A stretch of 64,000 nucleotides of DNA, from assembly GCA_013396755.1 (NCBI GenBank), contig VWZF01002195.1, positions 593,191 to 657,190 of the forward strand, written 5' to 3'. The notes below the pieces were generated by a model. It ran no database searches. It saw nothing but the letters and a program-made list of their open reading frames with translations, and was not told the DNA's origin. Origin of the DNA: Sclerurus mexicanus. Lineage: Eukaryota > Chordata > Aves > Passeriformes > Furnariidae. Below are positions 13,217-26,406 of the stretch, in pieces (the stretch's first letter is position 1; each line of letters begins with the position of its first letter). The translations under genes were made by a program, and so were the position numbers.

Positions 13217-13557
13217 TAAGGAAGTACTTCCCAAAGGAAGTACATCTTCACACAATGCACAATTCCATTGTGCAGCTCACTGCCACAGAACGTCCAGAGT
13301 GCCAAAAGTATGAATGGGCTCAAAAAGTGATTACAAAACATCATAGAAGAAAGGTCCATGAAGGGCTCTCAGACTTGATGATGTAGCTGAAACCTCAGGC
13401 TCAGGAAAGGAAATGGGATCATGTACTAGAGGAAAGAGCACCTGTAATTTTCCTTGTATTTTCTCTGTAGTCATCTGCTGGAGGCCACATCAGATAGAGG
13501 ATACTAGGAGCTCTTAAACTTTGCAACAATTCAATGTGGTCCTTCTTGTCTTTCCTT
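13217..13557 (+). mobile_element. ancient CR1-family LINE fragment
   Basis: The sequence reads CTTCACACAATGCACAATTC, then CTCACTGCCACAG, then GGGCTCAAAAAGTGATTACA and CATAGAAGAAAGGTCCATGA. It ends with a diverged form of the ...GGATACTGGGCTAGATGGACC... tail. This is the arrangement of an old CR1 type best known from turtles and crocodilians (from memory), so it is probably a pre-avian insertion. It directly follows a younger CR1. Confidence 0.65.
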
Positions 13558-16500
13558 AGGTCCACAGTGGCCTACAAGAAGGAAAAAACAATACAAACCA
13601 CACCTTCTCTTCCTTTCTTCATCTGTCTCTCCTTTCCCACAGCTTTAGCTGCTGGATTTCAGAAGATATGAATCAGATGGTGACTGTTGTGTTCCTTTTT
13701 CTCTGTAAATTATTAAAACAGAACATTTCACACTTGCTTTGTGGCCCAGCAGAGAAATGCTGCATTGTCTCCTTGGCAAATCCTGACGTGGAATTTCTGG
13801 CTGTGGAGAAAGTGAGGTCAGGGAGAGAAAAACTCTCCCCACAAGGGAATGTGTGCAGACTGCTTTTCTGTCTCTTTCTCATGCTTGGCATGTCTTTTCC
13901 CTGTCTTCCATTCCCTCATCCCTCCCCTCTTTTCCACCTCCTTCCCACCTCACTGGCAATTTTCCTGCTTGCTGTTTTAAGATGATTTAACTGAATATCA
14001 GAAAAAAAGAAAGAAAACTGATTGAAAAATGCAGAGCGAAAGCCCCCAGACCAGAAGGCTTTGGGTAGAGTAATAAGAATGTGATGAAATGGAAAAATAA
14101 AGTGGGAGAGGGGGGTATGAACCTCACCCTGCCAAAATCGATATGAAAATGATTGTGTAGGAGATGCAATAGCTCAGTGGAAACCCCTAGGACCTGCACC
14201 TCACATTTCCTGACAGCCGACAAGAGGAGGGATTAGTTGGCTGTTCTATTTATGTGTGCACCCTGGGCACGGTGAGCCTGCCGGAGGAGGCTCCCCACAA
14301 CAGCAGCTTGCAGGAAACTGCTTTGGTGATAGTATTCTCTTGGGGAATAAATACGCCCAGAAACAAAACCCCATTGGATAAATAAAAAGGGAAGGAAAGA
14401 GAAAGCCCTGGTTCCTGCCCTGTTTGTTCCCACTGCTTTGTAGCAATCCAGCTGTTTCTTTTTCTTTGTTGTCCTGACCTCATCCCATACTGGAGTGAAT
14501 CCAGAGAGTGAGTGTTCTGCTTAGCCATCTTCTGCCAGAAACCAAAGAGGTCAAGTTATTAGAGAAAAATGAAAGCTCTTTGGCAGAACTGTAAAAACTG
14601 ATGTGCAGAGATATTGCTGCTGCCTTCAAATACAATGCTGCCTCTGAGGTGTGTATCAAAGGCGATTAGATAAATATACACAGTTGCTGTTGTAGAAATC
14701 TTTACAGTGGCTAATAATTTAGCAGGATAGATTTCTTTGGGGTTCCCTGAACCACTGAGTTCTCTGGCTGCCAGATTGCAAGGCTACTTAAAAACCTTCT
14801 GCAGATGTGGTTTAGAAAGTGCTGATCCAGTGCTGCAAGAGGATTTGTCTCCGCTCACTAGTTAGAGATGCTTTGGGCATGGTGAGGATGGGGAGATGTG
14901 TCTCTGCGGGGCAGGTGAAGTCTGTGACTATCAAGAAGAGAGGGTATTCTTCACCTGAGATAATGGTAAGGGCGTGTTTCGTGTCAAAGGCTTTATGGCT
15001 TTTATTTATTGAATTTACTTGGGTGAAAATTTCTACGCAGTGTATTTCTTGATTCAGCCCTTGCTGTGGTCTCAGCATCAGAGGGTGGTTATTCGTGCTG
15101 TCCCCAGTGGTGGTGTTAACAGGGCTGTAATTCTCTGGCTGCCCTTCAGCCACATTAAAACCAGCAATGACAGCAAGAAGTGGAATTGTGTGCAGGCATT
15201 TGGGGTTGCCGCAGTGTCAGGCGGAGCAGGACAATTATTTGTTTGCTTGCAGAATTAGGAATCTGTGGGATTACACGCATGGTTGGCTGCTAATGTAACC
15301 GAGCATCAATACCCGGGTGCACTCGTGGTTTGGGATGGCCGCGTCCCTCTGCAGGGCCTCAGGGATCCGGCCCTGGGCTTGTCAGTAGCAACTACTGAGA
15401 GATCCCCAACCAGCAGGTGTTTGGGATGGTGCAGGGATGCTTCGTGATCCAGGGGGCTGCTAATGACTGAGCCATGATGGTGCCTGGAAATGCTTCTCCC
15501 TTCCCATGCAGCTCACCAAAATGCTTGGAAAATCCATGAGAAGGGTTTATTTTCCATGGCAGAGCATAAGAGACATGGAATGTGTAGTTAATGTGTGTCT
15601 CCTGGACCCATAGCTACCAGGGAGAAACAGAAGGGAGGCAGTGAATAGAGATGGCACTGTCAGCTGACCTGACAGCTGGAGTTGTGGTGGCACTTGGCCC
15701 TGGATGAGCAGGTTAGAACCAAAAGGGGTGGAAGAGTTAATTTCCTTCCTTCCCCAAATTCATTAGAAAAATTACATAAAACAAACAAACAAACACAAAG
15801 AAATATTAAAATAGTGGAGCCATCCACAAATATATTTTAATATATAAATCAATAAGCAAATTAATAAATACGTATAAAATATATTAAAATAGCGGAGCTG
15901 CAAAGGGGAGAAGCTTGAGTGGCAGTTGCCTTGGCCTCCTTGGCAGACACAGCTCCCCAGAGGGTTTCAGATGTATCAAACCATGAGAGATTAGAGAACA
16001 GCCTCTCCAACCTGCAGTCCTTTGTGGCCATTTATCAGTTTATCAAATCAAAATGGAGTTGAACAGGAAAAAAGATTTTGAAAATCATTTGGAAATACAC
16101 CAGAAAATGGATAATGTAGGAGAAAATTTAAATGACACCTTTACTTCTGGAGGAAAAAAGGGTCTTTTCCTTGGAAACATAACAGATGGTTTACCAGGTC
16201 CTTGCAATGCTACCAAAAGACAAGACAGCAGATAATCCTTTTTCTTGATATATTCATTTCTCTAGCACTGAAATCATCACCATGCAGTAGTAGGTGAAAG
16301 GGGAGCACAGGCTGTGGGACCAGAACGAGAAACAAAATAAGCCATTGAACAGGCTGGATCCCCTTGGCCAAAGGCAGTACAGTCAGATTGCCCCCAGTCC
16401 CCCGTGACAGACTGGGAAACAGAATAACCAGAATACGGTGTCCAATTTTGCTCAACCAAATGATAAAGCTGGAACATGACAAAATGCAGCACCTGAATTG

Positions 16501-17639
16501 CCACTTTGAACTGGGCTCAGACAGCAGTGCCCTAGTTCCATTTCATCCAACACTGTGAACAGGCACCTGACAAGCCAGGGGAAAAAATTTCACCTTCATT
16601 TACAGCTAAGATGGTTCATGGTTCACATGTGTCTGTAAGCAAGGCCAACGTTTATCTCTGGAGGGAGGTAGGAGAGGACAGCTATACAATCTGAAAAATC
16701 CAAGGCAAATTCCTCCAGGGGACCAATGTGTCTAACTACCATCATGGTTCCCCATGTCTTTGCAGGGGATTTAGACATTCAAAAACCTGAATTTAGGCTT
16801 AATTTGCTCCCACTCAGGGCATCTGCAGGTGAGAAGGGAACCAAACATCCCTCTCTTGTCCAAGTCTGGTACTTTAAGCACTAGCCTGTAGTTTTTCCCC
16901 TGAAGAGGTCAGAGATGTGATGGTGCCCCTTACCCCCCACCTTAAACAGCAGCATATTTGCAATTCACTGCTCTCCTGCTTGAGCACAACCCCAGCCTCT
17001 ATGAGGTGCCCTCAGGGAGACAGATAATAGATGCCTCAGTTTCGAAGCTTCAGAGAGACACTCACAGAGGCAGCACTTGCTGGCACCTCACTTTGCGTGC
17101 CAGCATGGAGGGAAAGGCACCTCTGAGGATGTTCAGCTCCCACTGGAAACATCATTCTGGGGTAACAGCTACCATGGGAGATGTGCCAATGTGGGAACTG
17201 AGGAACCTGATTTCACCACCAATATTTTTTCCTCCTTTACCTGTTTCCTGTATATGATGGTTTCCCCATGTTCTGCACCTTAGCAAAACCCAAGCTTTGA
17301 GCAAAGCGAGGTTTTGAGTTTCAAAACAGCAATGCCTCAGACTGCTGTGATTTAGAGTGCTTTCCCAGTGCCAGGAGCTGTTGGGAGTCCTCTCTGCATC
17401 CATCCAGCCCTGTGGTGATGGCACTAGGTCAGCTCCAGTCTTGCTGTGCCTCTTCACAGCACTGTAGTGGCACTTCGTGTGTTCCTCTTCAGCCTGTTGC
17501 TGCATTTGTTTCTACCTGCTTTTATCCCTTTGGCACAGTGTTTAGAGGGCATCAGTCCCTGGGAGAAAGGACACGTGTAAACCCAAGCAGCCCCAGTTGT
17601 TCGAGAAGATGCCTAACCTGTGGGGCAGTGCTGGGAAAA
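13558..17639. other. non-coding, no gene recognised
   Basis: It contains the AAAC repeat, an AT-rich tract, and an 18-bp direct repeat with one mismatch at 15803-15820 and 15881-15898. No coding sequence was supported. Confidence 0.55.
15778..15796. repeat. AAAC tetranucleotide repeat
   Basis: About four units of AAAC, followed by an AT-rich tract to about 15890. Confidence 0.85.
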
Positions 17640-18285
17640 GGGTGCGGCAGGACTGCCCAACGCAGTCTGTACCCACACAGATGCAGGGATGGGAACGACG
17701 TGTGGTGAGAACACCCAAAGAGCTCTCCCGCTATGTCCCCTGCATCAGACCCTTGGCAGCAGGGCTGGAGTGGTCTGAGCAGTGGCTCACTCCAGCTCTA
17801 ATGAACACTCATCCCAGGACTTGGTGTGCCAAACCACAAAGACAGCCTGAGCCGTCAGATTTCCTGCGTCCCCATTACCAGAACGATCGTGTTTGGCACC
17901 GGCTGCAAGTCCTTTGACATCAAAGGAGATGTGCACCCACCACTGCTGTGAAGGTGTGGCGGGGCAGGTGTGCAGCAGGGGAAGGGGCTGCGCTCAGGAA
18001 CGGGGAGCTGCCCCAGTGACACATGGCCCGGTCACTGCCCGGACAGCCGCTGGCTCCTCCAGGCACAGGGAGCGGCTGAAGCCCTGGGAGACCGGGTGAA
18101 TCCAGGGGCCTGGGGCTCGGGGTGACCCGCGAGCCTGTACCGGTACCCAGGACGGGATTTCGGTCCCGAGCATCCCCGGCATGAGGCGGGGCGGCTGCTC
18201 TGCCACACAGGCTCACACAGGCGCGCCCAGGTGCCTTCAGTGGCTTCGCCTGGGGGTGCGAGCACAGCCCTCGGCCGCAGCCCCC

Positions 18286-18310
18286 GAGCGGAGCGGAGCG
18301 GAGCGGAGCG
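18286..18310. repeat. GAGCG pentamer tandem repeat abutting the gap
   Basis: Five perfect GAGCG units run directly into the N gap, so the true array may be longer. Confidence 0.95.
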
Positions 18311-18616
18311 NNNNNNNNNNNNNNNNNNNNNNNNNNNNNNNNNNNNNNNNNNNNNNNNNNNNNNNNNNNNNNNNNNNNNNNNNNNNNNNNNNNNNNNNNN
18401 NNNNNNNNNNNNNNNNNNNNNNNNNNNNNNNNNNNNNNNNNNNNNNNNNNNNNNNNNNNNNNNNNNNNNNNNNNNNNNNNNNNNNNNNNNNNNNNNNNNN
18501 NNNNNNNNNNNNNNNNNNNNNNNNNNNNNNNNNNNNNNNNNNNNNNNNNNNNNNNNNNNNNNNNNNNNNNNNNNNNNNNNNNNNNNNNNNNNNNNNNNNN
18601 NNNNNNNNNNNNNNNN
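18311..18616. other. assembly gap (306 N)
   Basis: This is a run of 306 undetermined bases inside the CpG island. Both edges are low-complexity GC-rich repeats, which probably caused the sequencing or assembly failure. The stated length may be an estimate. Long open frames that seem to cross it are artefacts of the N run. Confidence 1.
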
Positions 18617-18695
18617 CACGGGCACCGTCCCGAGCACCCACCGGGGACACGGGCACCGTCCCGAGCACCCACCGGGGACACGGGCACCGTCCCGT
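18617..18695. repeat. 31-bp GC-rich minisatellite abutting the gap
   Basis: Two perfect 31-bp units (18617-18647 and 18648-18678) beginning CACGGGCACCGTCCCGAGCA are followed by a partial third unit. The array starts at the first readable base after the gap, so it very likely extends into it. Confidence 0.95.
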
Positions 18696-18851
18696 CCCCG
18701 GCCGGGGCCGCGGGGCACAGGCGGCAGTGTCCTCCCTCCCACGCCGCGGGAGCGCTTTCTCGTGTGGTTGTTGTAGTAGGGCGATGGTGAGAGGGAACTT
18801 TTCGGGTATTTAGTCTTCCTCCCGTGCAGGGAACAAAGCTGAAGTTCGGCT

Positions 18852-18902
18852 AAAAAAAAAAAAGGCAAACCAAAAAAGAAAAAAAAAAAACAACCCAAAA
18901 CC
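18852..18902. repeat. A-rich low-complexity tract
   Basis: Several runs of A interrupted by short C or G groups mark the 3' edge of the CpG island. Confidence 0.8.
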
Positions 18903-19246
18903 CCACGTGAATTTAGCCCGAATCCTCCTGCCAGGTTTTGTGATTCATAGTTTTAAGTACAGGAAGGTCACCGCTTGGGTTTTTTCCTCTTTCGATGGAA
19001 AGAGGTTTTTTTTTTTCTCTTTCCTGGTGCTGGGTGTGAGCATCCCGGGAGCCATGGGCTGAGACCGGGACCTGCTGGCTGGGGGTGTGCAAGACCCTTC
19101 TGGGCATCCACTGAGCTCAGGTTTTGTCTTTTTATTTGTAAAAATGAGCCTAAAAGCGTCCTGAGGGAAGGGTGGCTGTGAACATGAGTCCCATGATTTT
19201 TCCTGTGCACAGCTAGCTGGCAGCGCCATTCCTGCTCTCAAGTGTG

Positions 19247-19446
19247 CATGGAGATATATAGTTACATGTATCTTATATATCTATATAAGTATATGTGTAT
19301 ATATGTTTATGCATTTTTATATGTTTGCATATATCTAGACATATATGGCTACATATATACAAATAAAAAAATAGACCAAATGTATACATTTATATTTTTC
19401 TATTTTTATATATATTTATATATATATGTTTTTGCATATATTTGTA
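19247..19446. repeat. TA-rich simple repeat
   Basis: About 200 bases consist almost only of TATA, TATG and CATA steps with few interruptions, about 450 bp beyond the CpG island. It looks like a degenerated dinucleotide or tetranucleotide microsatellite. Confidence 0.9.
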
Positions 19447-21337
19447 GTCACTGCTAATGGCCAGAAAAGCTCTTCAAAGGGTCCTTATAAATACCTTATT
19501 GAGAAATGTAAAGTAGGGAGGACAGGAATATTGGGTGGGCAAGAGCCTGTAGTAAAACCCTCTTTGAGGCTGTGCTGGGTGCCTGCCCTGGTGCACATGG
19601 AGGGGCTGTGCCCTGCCCAGCCTTCCTCCTCTCCAGCGCTGACTGGGGTACTAGTGTAGGGAGGTGAATTTGGGGAAGCTGGTTTTAGGTTGTTGAATAG
19701 GTAGATATGTGCTCCACAGCGTTGCTGGGGCTGGGTCCCCCAGTTTCCTCAGGCAGTGTGCAGCCAGTGGGACCTCCCCACCAATCACCCACATGTCCAT
19801 CTTCCTCAATCCTGATGTCCATTGCTCTCCTTTGCTCTCTGCCAGTATTTGGCAAGGGGAACTTTGTTTTCCCTCTTCTTTTGTAAAGCATTCCGCTGCT
19901 AGAGGAGAACAGCTTCAACCTAAATGGGCACATGTTGTCTCTCCAAAGCCTAAATATCCACAGGATGTGGTTGCTCTCATTTATGTTTCATTTCTGCCTG
20001 TGACATTGTGGACAAGCATGGAGGCAGTTCCTGAGTCCTGGCCACCCCCACAGTGATCTGGACCAAACCCTCTGTGCATTAGCATCCTGGATGGATGCAC
20101 ACATACAACTCTGGTACTCCTTGCAAGAGCCTCCTCTGTGAGGAAGCGCCAGCAGAGAGCTAAAGTTTTGCATTTCTCCAGCGAAGAGACACTGAAGGGG
20201 GTTTGTAGGGATCCCAGCAGCAGCCCCACGGGGTCAGACACAGCTGGGCTCTGTATGTACATGGAGTTTCAGGATTATGTGGAAATGTTACTGCTGACCA
20301 CTGCAGCAGTAACAGGAAAGCACTTCAGGAAACGAAAGTCTGAATCCACAGTGCCTTCCTTTTTCACTGATAGGTGGGTAACTTGCTTTAAAGGCCAGAT
20401 CTGGCATAAATGTTATTTGGTGCTAAGGTGGGAGTGTGTGCCTTGCACAGCCTCCTTCTCCTGGAAACCATTAGGAGAACGGCTGCATACTCGGGTTTTC
20501 ACACACAGACTATCTGCTAATGTAATAGTCCCAGTGGAAACTTTAGTGTTCGGGAATATTTTGTGGATTTGAGAAAAATCCCAGGAGGATTTTTGGTTTC
20601 ATACGGCAATTGCTTTTTGGCAGCTTTGGGATAGATGTAATCTGGTTCCCATTTGCGTCCTGAATTTTTAAATGGAACAGCCTGCTTTCCACTCAGGGCA
20701 GAAACAGAAATAGATGGAAGTAGATAGAAAAGAAAGCTAATAGTAACAAGAACAACATCACCTCTCTATTAAAAAAATCTTAGGGCAACTTTTCTATTAA
20801 AATGTTGCATTTAGGAAGTGTTCTTTTTTTGATCCTTCCAGTGACTTTTTCAGTAGATGAGGTGCTGCCATGGATGTAAATCTGGAGTAAATCTGTAGAA
20901 GCTGGTGAAATTGCTCCGAATTTGGATCAGCACATGTGAGAGTAGAGTTTTACCACACAGTAAGGTGTATCCCATGACCCAGGAGGTCCTGCAGCATTTG
21001 CTGACTCACAGGGTCCTTGTCTAGCTTGGATGTGTCCCACCAGAGTGTGTGGTCATGCTTTTCCTGATGCATGTCTGTATCACATCTTGAAGTTGTAGTG
21101 TGTCATTCTCATGTGAGCCAGGCAATCATGGCCAGCATTTGTCAGTGCAGCACCTGCTGAGGAGTGGGATGTTCTACAGGGGGATGCCACATCTCAGGAA
21201 AACATAATGTGGGATTAAATAATTGAACAATATTTGGGATTATCCTGCTCTGACCGTATTGGCTAGCACAGATATAGATGTACTTTAGACAATGGTAACT
21301 CCAGTGATCAAGTTCCAGGCTAGAGAATAATGATGCT

Positions 21338-21380
21338 GTTAATTTAATTTAATTTAATGAATGATTTAATGAATTAAAAT
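21338..21380. repeat. AATTT pentanucleotide-like repeat
   Basis: Three to four TTAAT/AATTT units followed by diverged copies. Confidence 0.8.
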
Positions 21381-24300
21381 GCTTTTACTGAGATTCAATC
21401 TCTATTTAAGACCTAAACCAACCGAAGTAACTAAAAAATTGTTATTCCTCTGTTCTCCCTCTTCATTGTGTATATTGTGAGCAGATATTTCAATAAAGTC
21501 CCTGTTGGGCTGGGGTATGACATGCTCCCAAACTTCCCGGAGAGCAGAAGGCATCTGGATCTCCCCTGGGACCTGATCTGGGTTCCTGCATGCTGCAGTA
21601 GCAGGGAGGCACTTCTCAGGGGGCATTCCTCCCTGTGACATGTCCTGTTCCCTGGGATGTATCCCCCTGCCTGTGACAGTGCACTGTTTTGGGGCTGGTT
21701 TTGAGATGATGGCTCTGTTCCATCGGCCGTTACTGCGATTTTCCGTGTTCTAAATCTGAGCTGAGCCATCTGGGAGCAAAAACTAAAGGCAATTATCTTG
21801 TTAGCACTTCTTTGTATAATACCTTTATTACATTTCTGCATTTTAAAAGTGGCTGAATATAAATGACGTATAATGATTTAATAATTGAAGGCTCACAATT
21901 GTAATATATATTCTGGCGGGAAGAAGGTCTAATTTGTTTTTGCTTTAAGTTATGACACTTAAGAATAGTGCAGAGACCCTGCTCAGTGTAGGGTTATCAC
22001 ATGCAGTTCTTCACGTGGATCAAATGAAGAACTGTGGATCCTTAGCTGATGGTTTGTTACTTGTGTTAAAAAAAAATGGAAAAGCTCTAGAAATCTGAAG
22101 ATCCATACAATAGAGTTCAATGCCTGCCTTTTCAGTTAGAGGGTACTGTACAGTCTTTGTACTATTTTTGTTCTGTCCTTATCCCAGGCTCCTTTGTACT
22201 CTGCAAGTTTGTGGGAATGACTCAGGGAGAAAGCTATTTAACCTAAAGGACACCACTGGCAAAAAAAAATAGATGGATAAAGAGCAACATCAGTGACTGT
22301 GAGTGGGAAGCAAAAAGAATATTTGTGCGTATCTGAGGAAGAGAGATCTTGAAACCTCCTCCAAACGGGCTGAAAAAAAAATTCCCCTTCTTCAAGATGC
22401 TGTTTATTCCGTTCAAATGGGGAGTTTTATAATATGGTTGCTTGAAGTAACAAGGAACTAAGACTGAATGATCCACAGTCCTAGGTCCTATTTCACTTCT
22501 GGTTAATTAATGGAAGGGCTTAAATATCCAAGTGACATGGATCATGCCAGTGCTTTTCTGTAACGTGATCGTTTTTCAAGACAGTAAGTACAGCAAAGTT
22601 AATCATAGCTTAAACTCCTGCTCTGCAAGTGTCTTGTGTGAATGTTGTAGCTGATTGATGATTTTTTTTTTCCCCTCCAGTGGAAGAAAAAATTCCTTCC
22701 CTAAGAATTTACGTGATGAATTTTTATCTTGTATGTTTTTTTATTGCTTGGAAATCGGAATTTATGGTGTAGTGAGAACGTCTGCAGACAGTCGTTGTGC
22801 TGACAAGTGTGCACTCTGTAGCAGAAGCATTGTCTTGCTCGTGAGCTCCATGTCAACCTTTGTGTTTCACTCTTTTACTGAGAGTTTCTTCCCTTACTTT
22901 CAGCTCTGAAAAGCACTTACCCTTTTATCTCAGAGCAGCAATGCTGACATGAGTCGTCATTGTGCCACCGGCACTTTGATCAAACCAGAAGTTTCAATTA
23001 TTGATTCAATTATTTGAATAAATTTAGGCTGGCTGCATACTGTAGACTCAATGTTACAGCTGCAAAGGCAAATTTATAGCTTATAATACACAGAGACCTT
23101 AAAAATGCACATATTTGTGCAAAGCCTAGCACAGCTGCGTAAGGAATATGCATCCCTTCTTCTGTCAGGTTAATGCCCAGATAACTGCTCAGTGCCTGGA
23201 AGTGTGAGGATAATACTCTGCCTGCATCCTGCCTCTCCTCTGGGGTGAGCCTGATGGGGGAAAAAGCAGGGTGTTGTTCTGACGTTATAAAACCTGTAAC
23301 CATCCGACATGAAAGAGCCATGATGGGCACTGTTTGCCCCCACACGCCCGCGCACCTGATTTCCATCAGGAGAGCGGAGAAGTGTGGGCATCCAAGGGGA
23401 TCTCCCAGGCAGGCAGATTTGGCTCCGCTCTTTCCTGTATCCATCTGATCTCATGCCAGGTTTGGGAGGCTTTTAAGGCACATTTGCTTTGCTTCTCTCA
23501 CAGCCTTTTTTCTCGTCTGCTTTGGTTTTTGCTGAGGGGAAGCACATATGAAAATAAGCATGTGAGGCTGAAGCTTCATGAAAAGTGTTCAACCTTGTAG
23601 GCAGTTAAATTTGGATGTGTTAACATGATTCCTTGGGAGAGATGGGGCTTGCCTGCCTTCATTGCCTACTCTCATTAGTCTTTCTAGTGCTTTCTTGGAC
23701 AATGCACTTCCTGGAGAATGAAATGACAGTACCTAAGATGGGAGACTCCAGGAGCTCTTCTTGAGCAAGGGAATAGCACAATGTGGGTCCTGGAGCTGAT
23801 ACTGGGATGAAGATTTCTTTCCCCAGGGTGTTGAGCTGCGGAGGCTGAGCTTGGTCTGGTGAATCCTGCCAGGCACCCGGGTGCGGCTTCTCCTGGCTTT
23901 CATGTGGGAAATGAGAGGTGCTGCTTGCTCACATCTGGTGTGCATTATGTGCTTTGGATTCCTCTCCTGCAAGATGTTACTCTGCTCCTGTGAAAATAAT
24001 ATTAGTGATGCTTTTTAGTCCTTGCAGGGCTTGGGAACTCTGGCAGTGGATGTGAGGTTCCCAAGCAGAATTATGGGGTGTGAGGATGAGTCAGTCACCC
24101 CAGAAGTGGCCATCAGCAACCCCAGAAGTGACCTGGAAAACTTGTGCATTGACTGGGGAGCTGCTGATGTCAAACAATCACCAGTGGCTGCCTTAGTCTC
24201 TGCACATCATCAGAGCTGGGGCTGCAAGGGAGTCCCTGCACTGCTGAAGGAGAACTGCTGGAAGTACCAAGGGCATACCTTGTGACATTTTTGGAAGTCT

Positions 24301-26406
24301 GCTTTTTATACCTAAACCAAGAGGCAGGACACAGATGTTATTTTTTTCTGTACCAAAGAAAACTTAAATCTTCCTCCCAGCCTTGGGAGAGTGACACGGC
24401 TGCGTGGCTGGGGTATGACAATCCCTTCTCTCAAGACTGGGCCAATGCTTAGAAGTAAGGTTTATGGGCCAGGATGCACGTGGAGGGATGTCCAGCCTCA
24501 AAAGCATCCCTGTGACCCACTGGAGGGACTTACTTGTCCATCCTGGCCAATTCATGGCACAGCCTTCATGCAGCCCCTGGGATGCTGGAATGCTTTGACC
24601 ATCTTTTTGTTATTTTCCTTAAATAATTCTCTTCCCTTGTTGACCTGAGATTTTTATGCAGTGACAGGGCAGGGAAAATACTTTAAATGTGGAATAAGGT
24701 AGTTATACTCCTTTTGGGCTTGGCTGTGAGACAGAGGGAGAGATGTGGGCTTGGAAACGATGTAGTTTTTGTTCTGTCATTTTTGGACTTCCCTTACAAA
24801 CTGTGGCAGAATTTATGGGAAAGTGCAAAGCTGCATTACTTACTTTTTAATTTCAGATGATTGCTTTGGATGGTATTTGAAATACCTCAAACTCTCTTGA
24901 ACTGCACAGTCAGTAGGGTACAAACTGAAAGAGTATTTTTTGGAGGACAACTCTGCAGTTTTGTTTGGCTGGATGGCTTTTGGGTGGCAGAGGAGGAGTC
25001 ATACATGCCATCGGTCCGGGCTGTGCTTCAGGCAGCCACAGTGCGGTAGCTGGGTGGGTGGTGGAGTGTGATGAAGAAACTCGTTACCTGGGCTTTGCCT
25101 TGAGGTGTTACCTCTAAATAGCTGCAAACTGTCTTTGCACAAGGGGTGTCTTTTGGTGTTTTACTAAAGAGGAGAGTAGTAGTACAATTTGGCTGTAAGA
25201 AAACCATCTTCTCTGACTGATTTGGTACATTTGTTTCTTTGGGATGTTGTTACTGCTCTAAAAACATGACTTTCCTCTAATGTCACAGCAATGAGCTTCC
25301 TATGAGGTTTTGCTTTAGATCCTTTTCAAAACCAGACTGAAACCGCATCAGAAACAGGAAATATTTAAGTGTTGGTCCTCTGTCTCTGGGTCCTGGCTGA
25401 TTGTCTGGTGTTAATCTTAGTGACTGATTAATTTAAATAGTTCTGAATGTTCAAGTGGATTGTGCTGCTGTTCAGTAACCTCTGAGATAATATGTCTGCT
25501 TCTGAAGGGTGTAATGCATACTTATCTAAAAGAAAAAGGAAAAGAAAACAAGTGAATTGGTGTCAGGTAGTCAGATGTAGGAGAGTCTGTAGAGATGCTG
25601 AAGTGAAGGCCTGGAGCAGCTGCCCGATTTAGCAAGAACTGAGCTGGGCCAGAGATACGGTCGTGTCTTACAGAGCTGGCTGTAAGAGATGCTGAATATA
25701 TGGCAGTTGAAGATGTCATGTCTATGGACTGGGCTGCATCCTGGCATACTGGGGCTGGGGAGGCTGGGCTGGTTTTGGGAGGGGGAGAGAAGAGGACACA
25801 GCATAGCTGGCAGCTGCCTGCAGGCACCTACAGACACAATGAGGTCGGTGCTTCTTGGCAGTCGCAAAAGATGGGGCAGCAGCTTTGGTTTGTGGCTTAG
25901 GGTGTTTGGGCTAGATATGGGTGGAAAGGCATTCCCCAGGAACTTATCCTTGAAGGGGTGATGGTCTTCATCCTAGGTTGCCTTCAACCACTTGCTGTGC
26001 ACCACTGATCTGGCACCAGGAATCAGTTATAGGGATGAAAATTTCTCTGTTGGTGAGCGTTGTAGAGCAATGAGGAGGTTTGGGGAAGGAACAAGTGCCT
26101 GAGCGTTGGGCGGGCACCTTGCATCCCATCAGAGCTGGGTGTAGTAAAGCCTTTCCCTTCAGAGAGGGGAGCTGGGATTTGGGAGGCTTTGGTGACAGCA
26201 AGGCTGGGGGAAGGAAAAAGATTTGTGTGGTGCTCCATATGGCTCATGAGGCTTCCCTAAACTTACAAATGGTACCTTATTGCTCATGATCTGGATTGTG
26301 GCTGTGTGCCAAGCACTGATCTTTTGGCAACTACTTACTGTGTTACACAAAAACTGGTTTTCTATGCCAGTTACAGCTGACATGTTATTAAAACCTGCTG
26401 TGAATA

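Larger units (their letters stand above)
17640..18800. promoter_or_regulatory. CpG-rich island, candidate promoter
   Basis: GC and CpG density rise sharply here relative to tens of kilobases on either side. The densest readable part is 18000-18310 and 18617-18780. A GC-box-like element (GCGGGGCGGC) lies at about 18185-18194. The island sits 11 kb upstream of AMOTL1 exon 2 on the same strand side, where a promoter would be expected, but no reading frame resembling the AMOTL1 N-terminus is visible. A first exon could lie in the assembly gap inside the island. No other gene that could own the promoter was recognised. Confidence 0.55.

Noticed and set aside
15576..15583. TEAD-type site TGGAATGT upstream of the CpG island
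   Set aside because: A single 8-mer is expected about twice by chance in a window of this size on both strands.
18770..18792. ATG followed by a donor-like GTGAGA after the gap as an AMOTL1 first exon
   Set aside because: The splice would leave phase 0, but exon 2 requires one leftover base, so the frame would be wrong.
17920..18898. Long open frames on both strands around the CpG island
   Set aside because: Their length comes from translating the 306-N gap, and the rest is GC-rich repeat.
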